A stretch of DNA of 5,524 bases from Bacteroidales bacterium (GTDB taxonomy: Bacteria > Bacteroidota > Bacteroidia > Bacteroidales > GCA-2711565), in assembly GCA_029938505.1 (NCBI GenBank), contig JAOZUV010000152.1:1-5524 (forward strand), written 5' to 3'. The notes below the pieces were generated by a model. The model saw only the letters and a program-made list of their open reading frames with translations. It did no database searches and had not been told where the DNA came from. The position numbers and the translations under genes are program-made. Shown here one piece after another: positions 5,462 through 5,524 of the stretch (positions are counted from its first letter, which is position 1; each line of letters starts with the position of its first letter).

Positions 5462-5524
5462 ATGAGACAATTAAAAATAACTAAATCAATCACTAATAGA
5501 GAAACTGCTTCTCTTGATAAATAA
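5462..5524 (+). CDS. rpoD: Housekeeping sigma factor RpoD (sigma-70), first 20 codons only
   Basis: Translation from ATG 5462 reads MRQLKITKSITNRETASLDK, which I recognise as the highly conserved start of the Bacteroidota primary sigma factor. That sigma factor directs RNA polymerase to the TTTG/TAnnTTTG promoters seen in this window. The family normally continues with Tyr-Leu-Gln at residues 21-23. Here the final codon (5522-5524) is TAA instead of TAT or TAC, a difference in the very last base of the window. Because an early stop in this essential gene is unlikely, I treat the entry as a 5' fragment truncated by the window edge with a probable terminal base error, not as a 20-residue peptide. 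The sigma regions 1.2-4 are all outside the window. A possible promoter lies about 120 nt upstream, and htrA is the upstream neighbour on the same strand. Confidence 0.8.
   Translation: MRQLKITKSITNRETASLDK

Noticed and set aside
1..5524. Mobile element, CRISPR array, tRNA or defence island
   Set aside because: No transposase, integrase, spaced repeats or cloverleaf sequences were seen; every gene belongs to a common chromosomal family in conserved-looking order.

Overview
The window is an AT-rich stretch of core chromosome from a member of the Bacteroidota. Three things support this. The last gene starts with the N-terminus typical of the Bacteroidota housekeeping sigma factor (MRQLKITKSITNRE). 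The best promoter candidates fit the Bacteroidota pattern TTTG...TAnnTTTG instead of the enterobacterial -35/-10. Start codons mostly lack a good Shine-Dalgarno sequence. Order-level placement is uncertain; Bacteroidales or a relative is plausible.

The left two thirds (1-3638) is one tightly packed minus-strand gene block, probably an operon. In transcription order it holds dapF (diaminopimelate epimerase), a RimJ/RimL-SpeG-like GNAT acetyltransferase, mltG (endolytic murein transglycosylase), an exported DUF2279-type protein, and a HAD-family hydrolase cut off by the left edge. Gaps are 0, 4, 8 and 32 nt. dapF supplies meso-diaminopimelate for peptidoglycan and lysine, and MltG cuts nascent glycan strands, so the block has a cell-wall theme. 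The roles of the acetyltransferase, the DUF2279 protein and the HAD enzyme cannot be fixed from sequence alone.

A 206-bp divergent intergenic region (3639-3844) separates this block from a plus-strand htrA/degP-type serine protease with a complete catalytic triad, one clear PDZ domain and one divergent PDZ domain. The spacer holds a well-formed promoter for dapF, a weaker one for htrA, and an 11-bp inverted repeat whose two copies face outwards towards the two genes. After a 153-bp spacer with a promoter candidate, the window ends in the first 20 codons of rpoD. The last three bases read as an in-frame TAA where a conserved tyrosine is expected, which is probably a sequence-end artefact.

I see no mobile element, CRISPR array, tRNA, rRNA or defence system. 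This is ordinary housekeeping DNA and I found no convincing new system. The points most worth a second look are the Asp-to-Asn change in the HAD motif I, the VanZ-like residue pattern in the DUF2279 protein, the intergenic inverted repeat, and the rpoD terminal stop.
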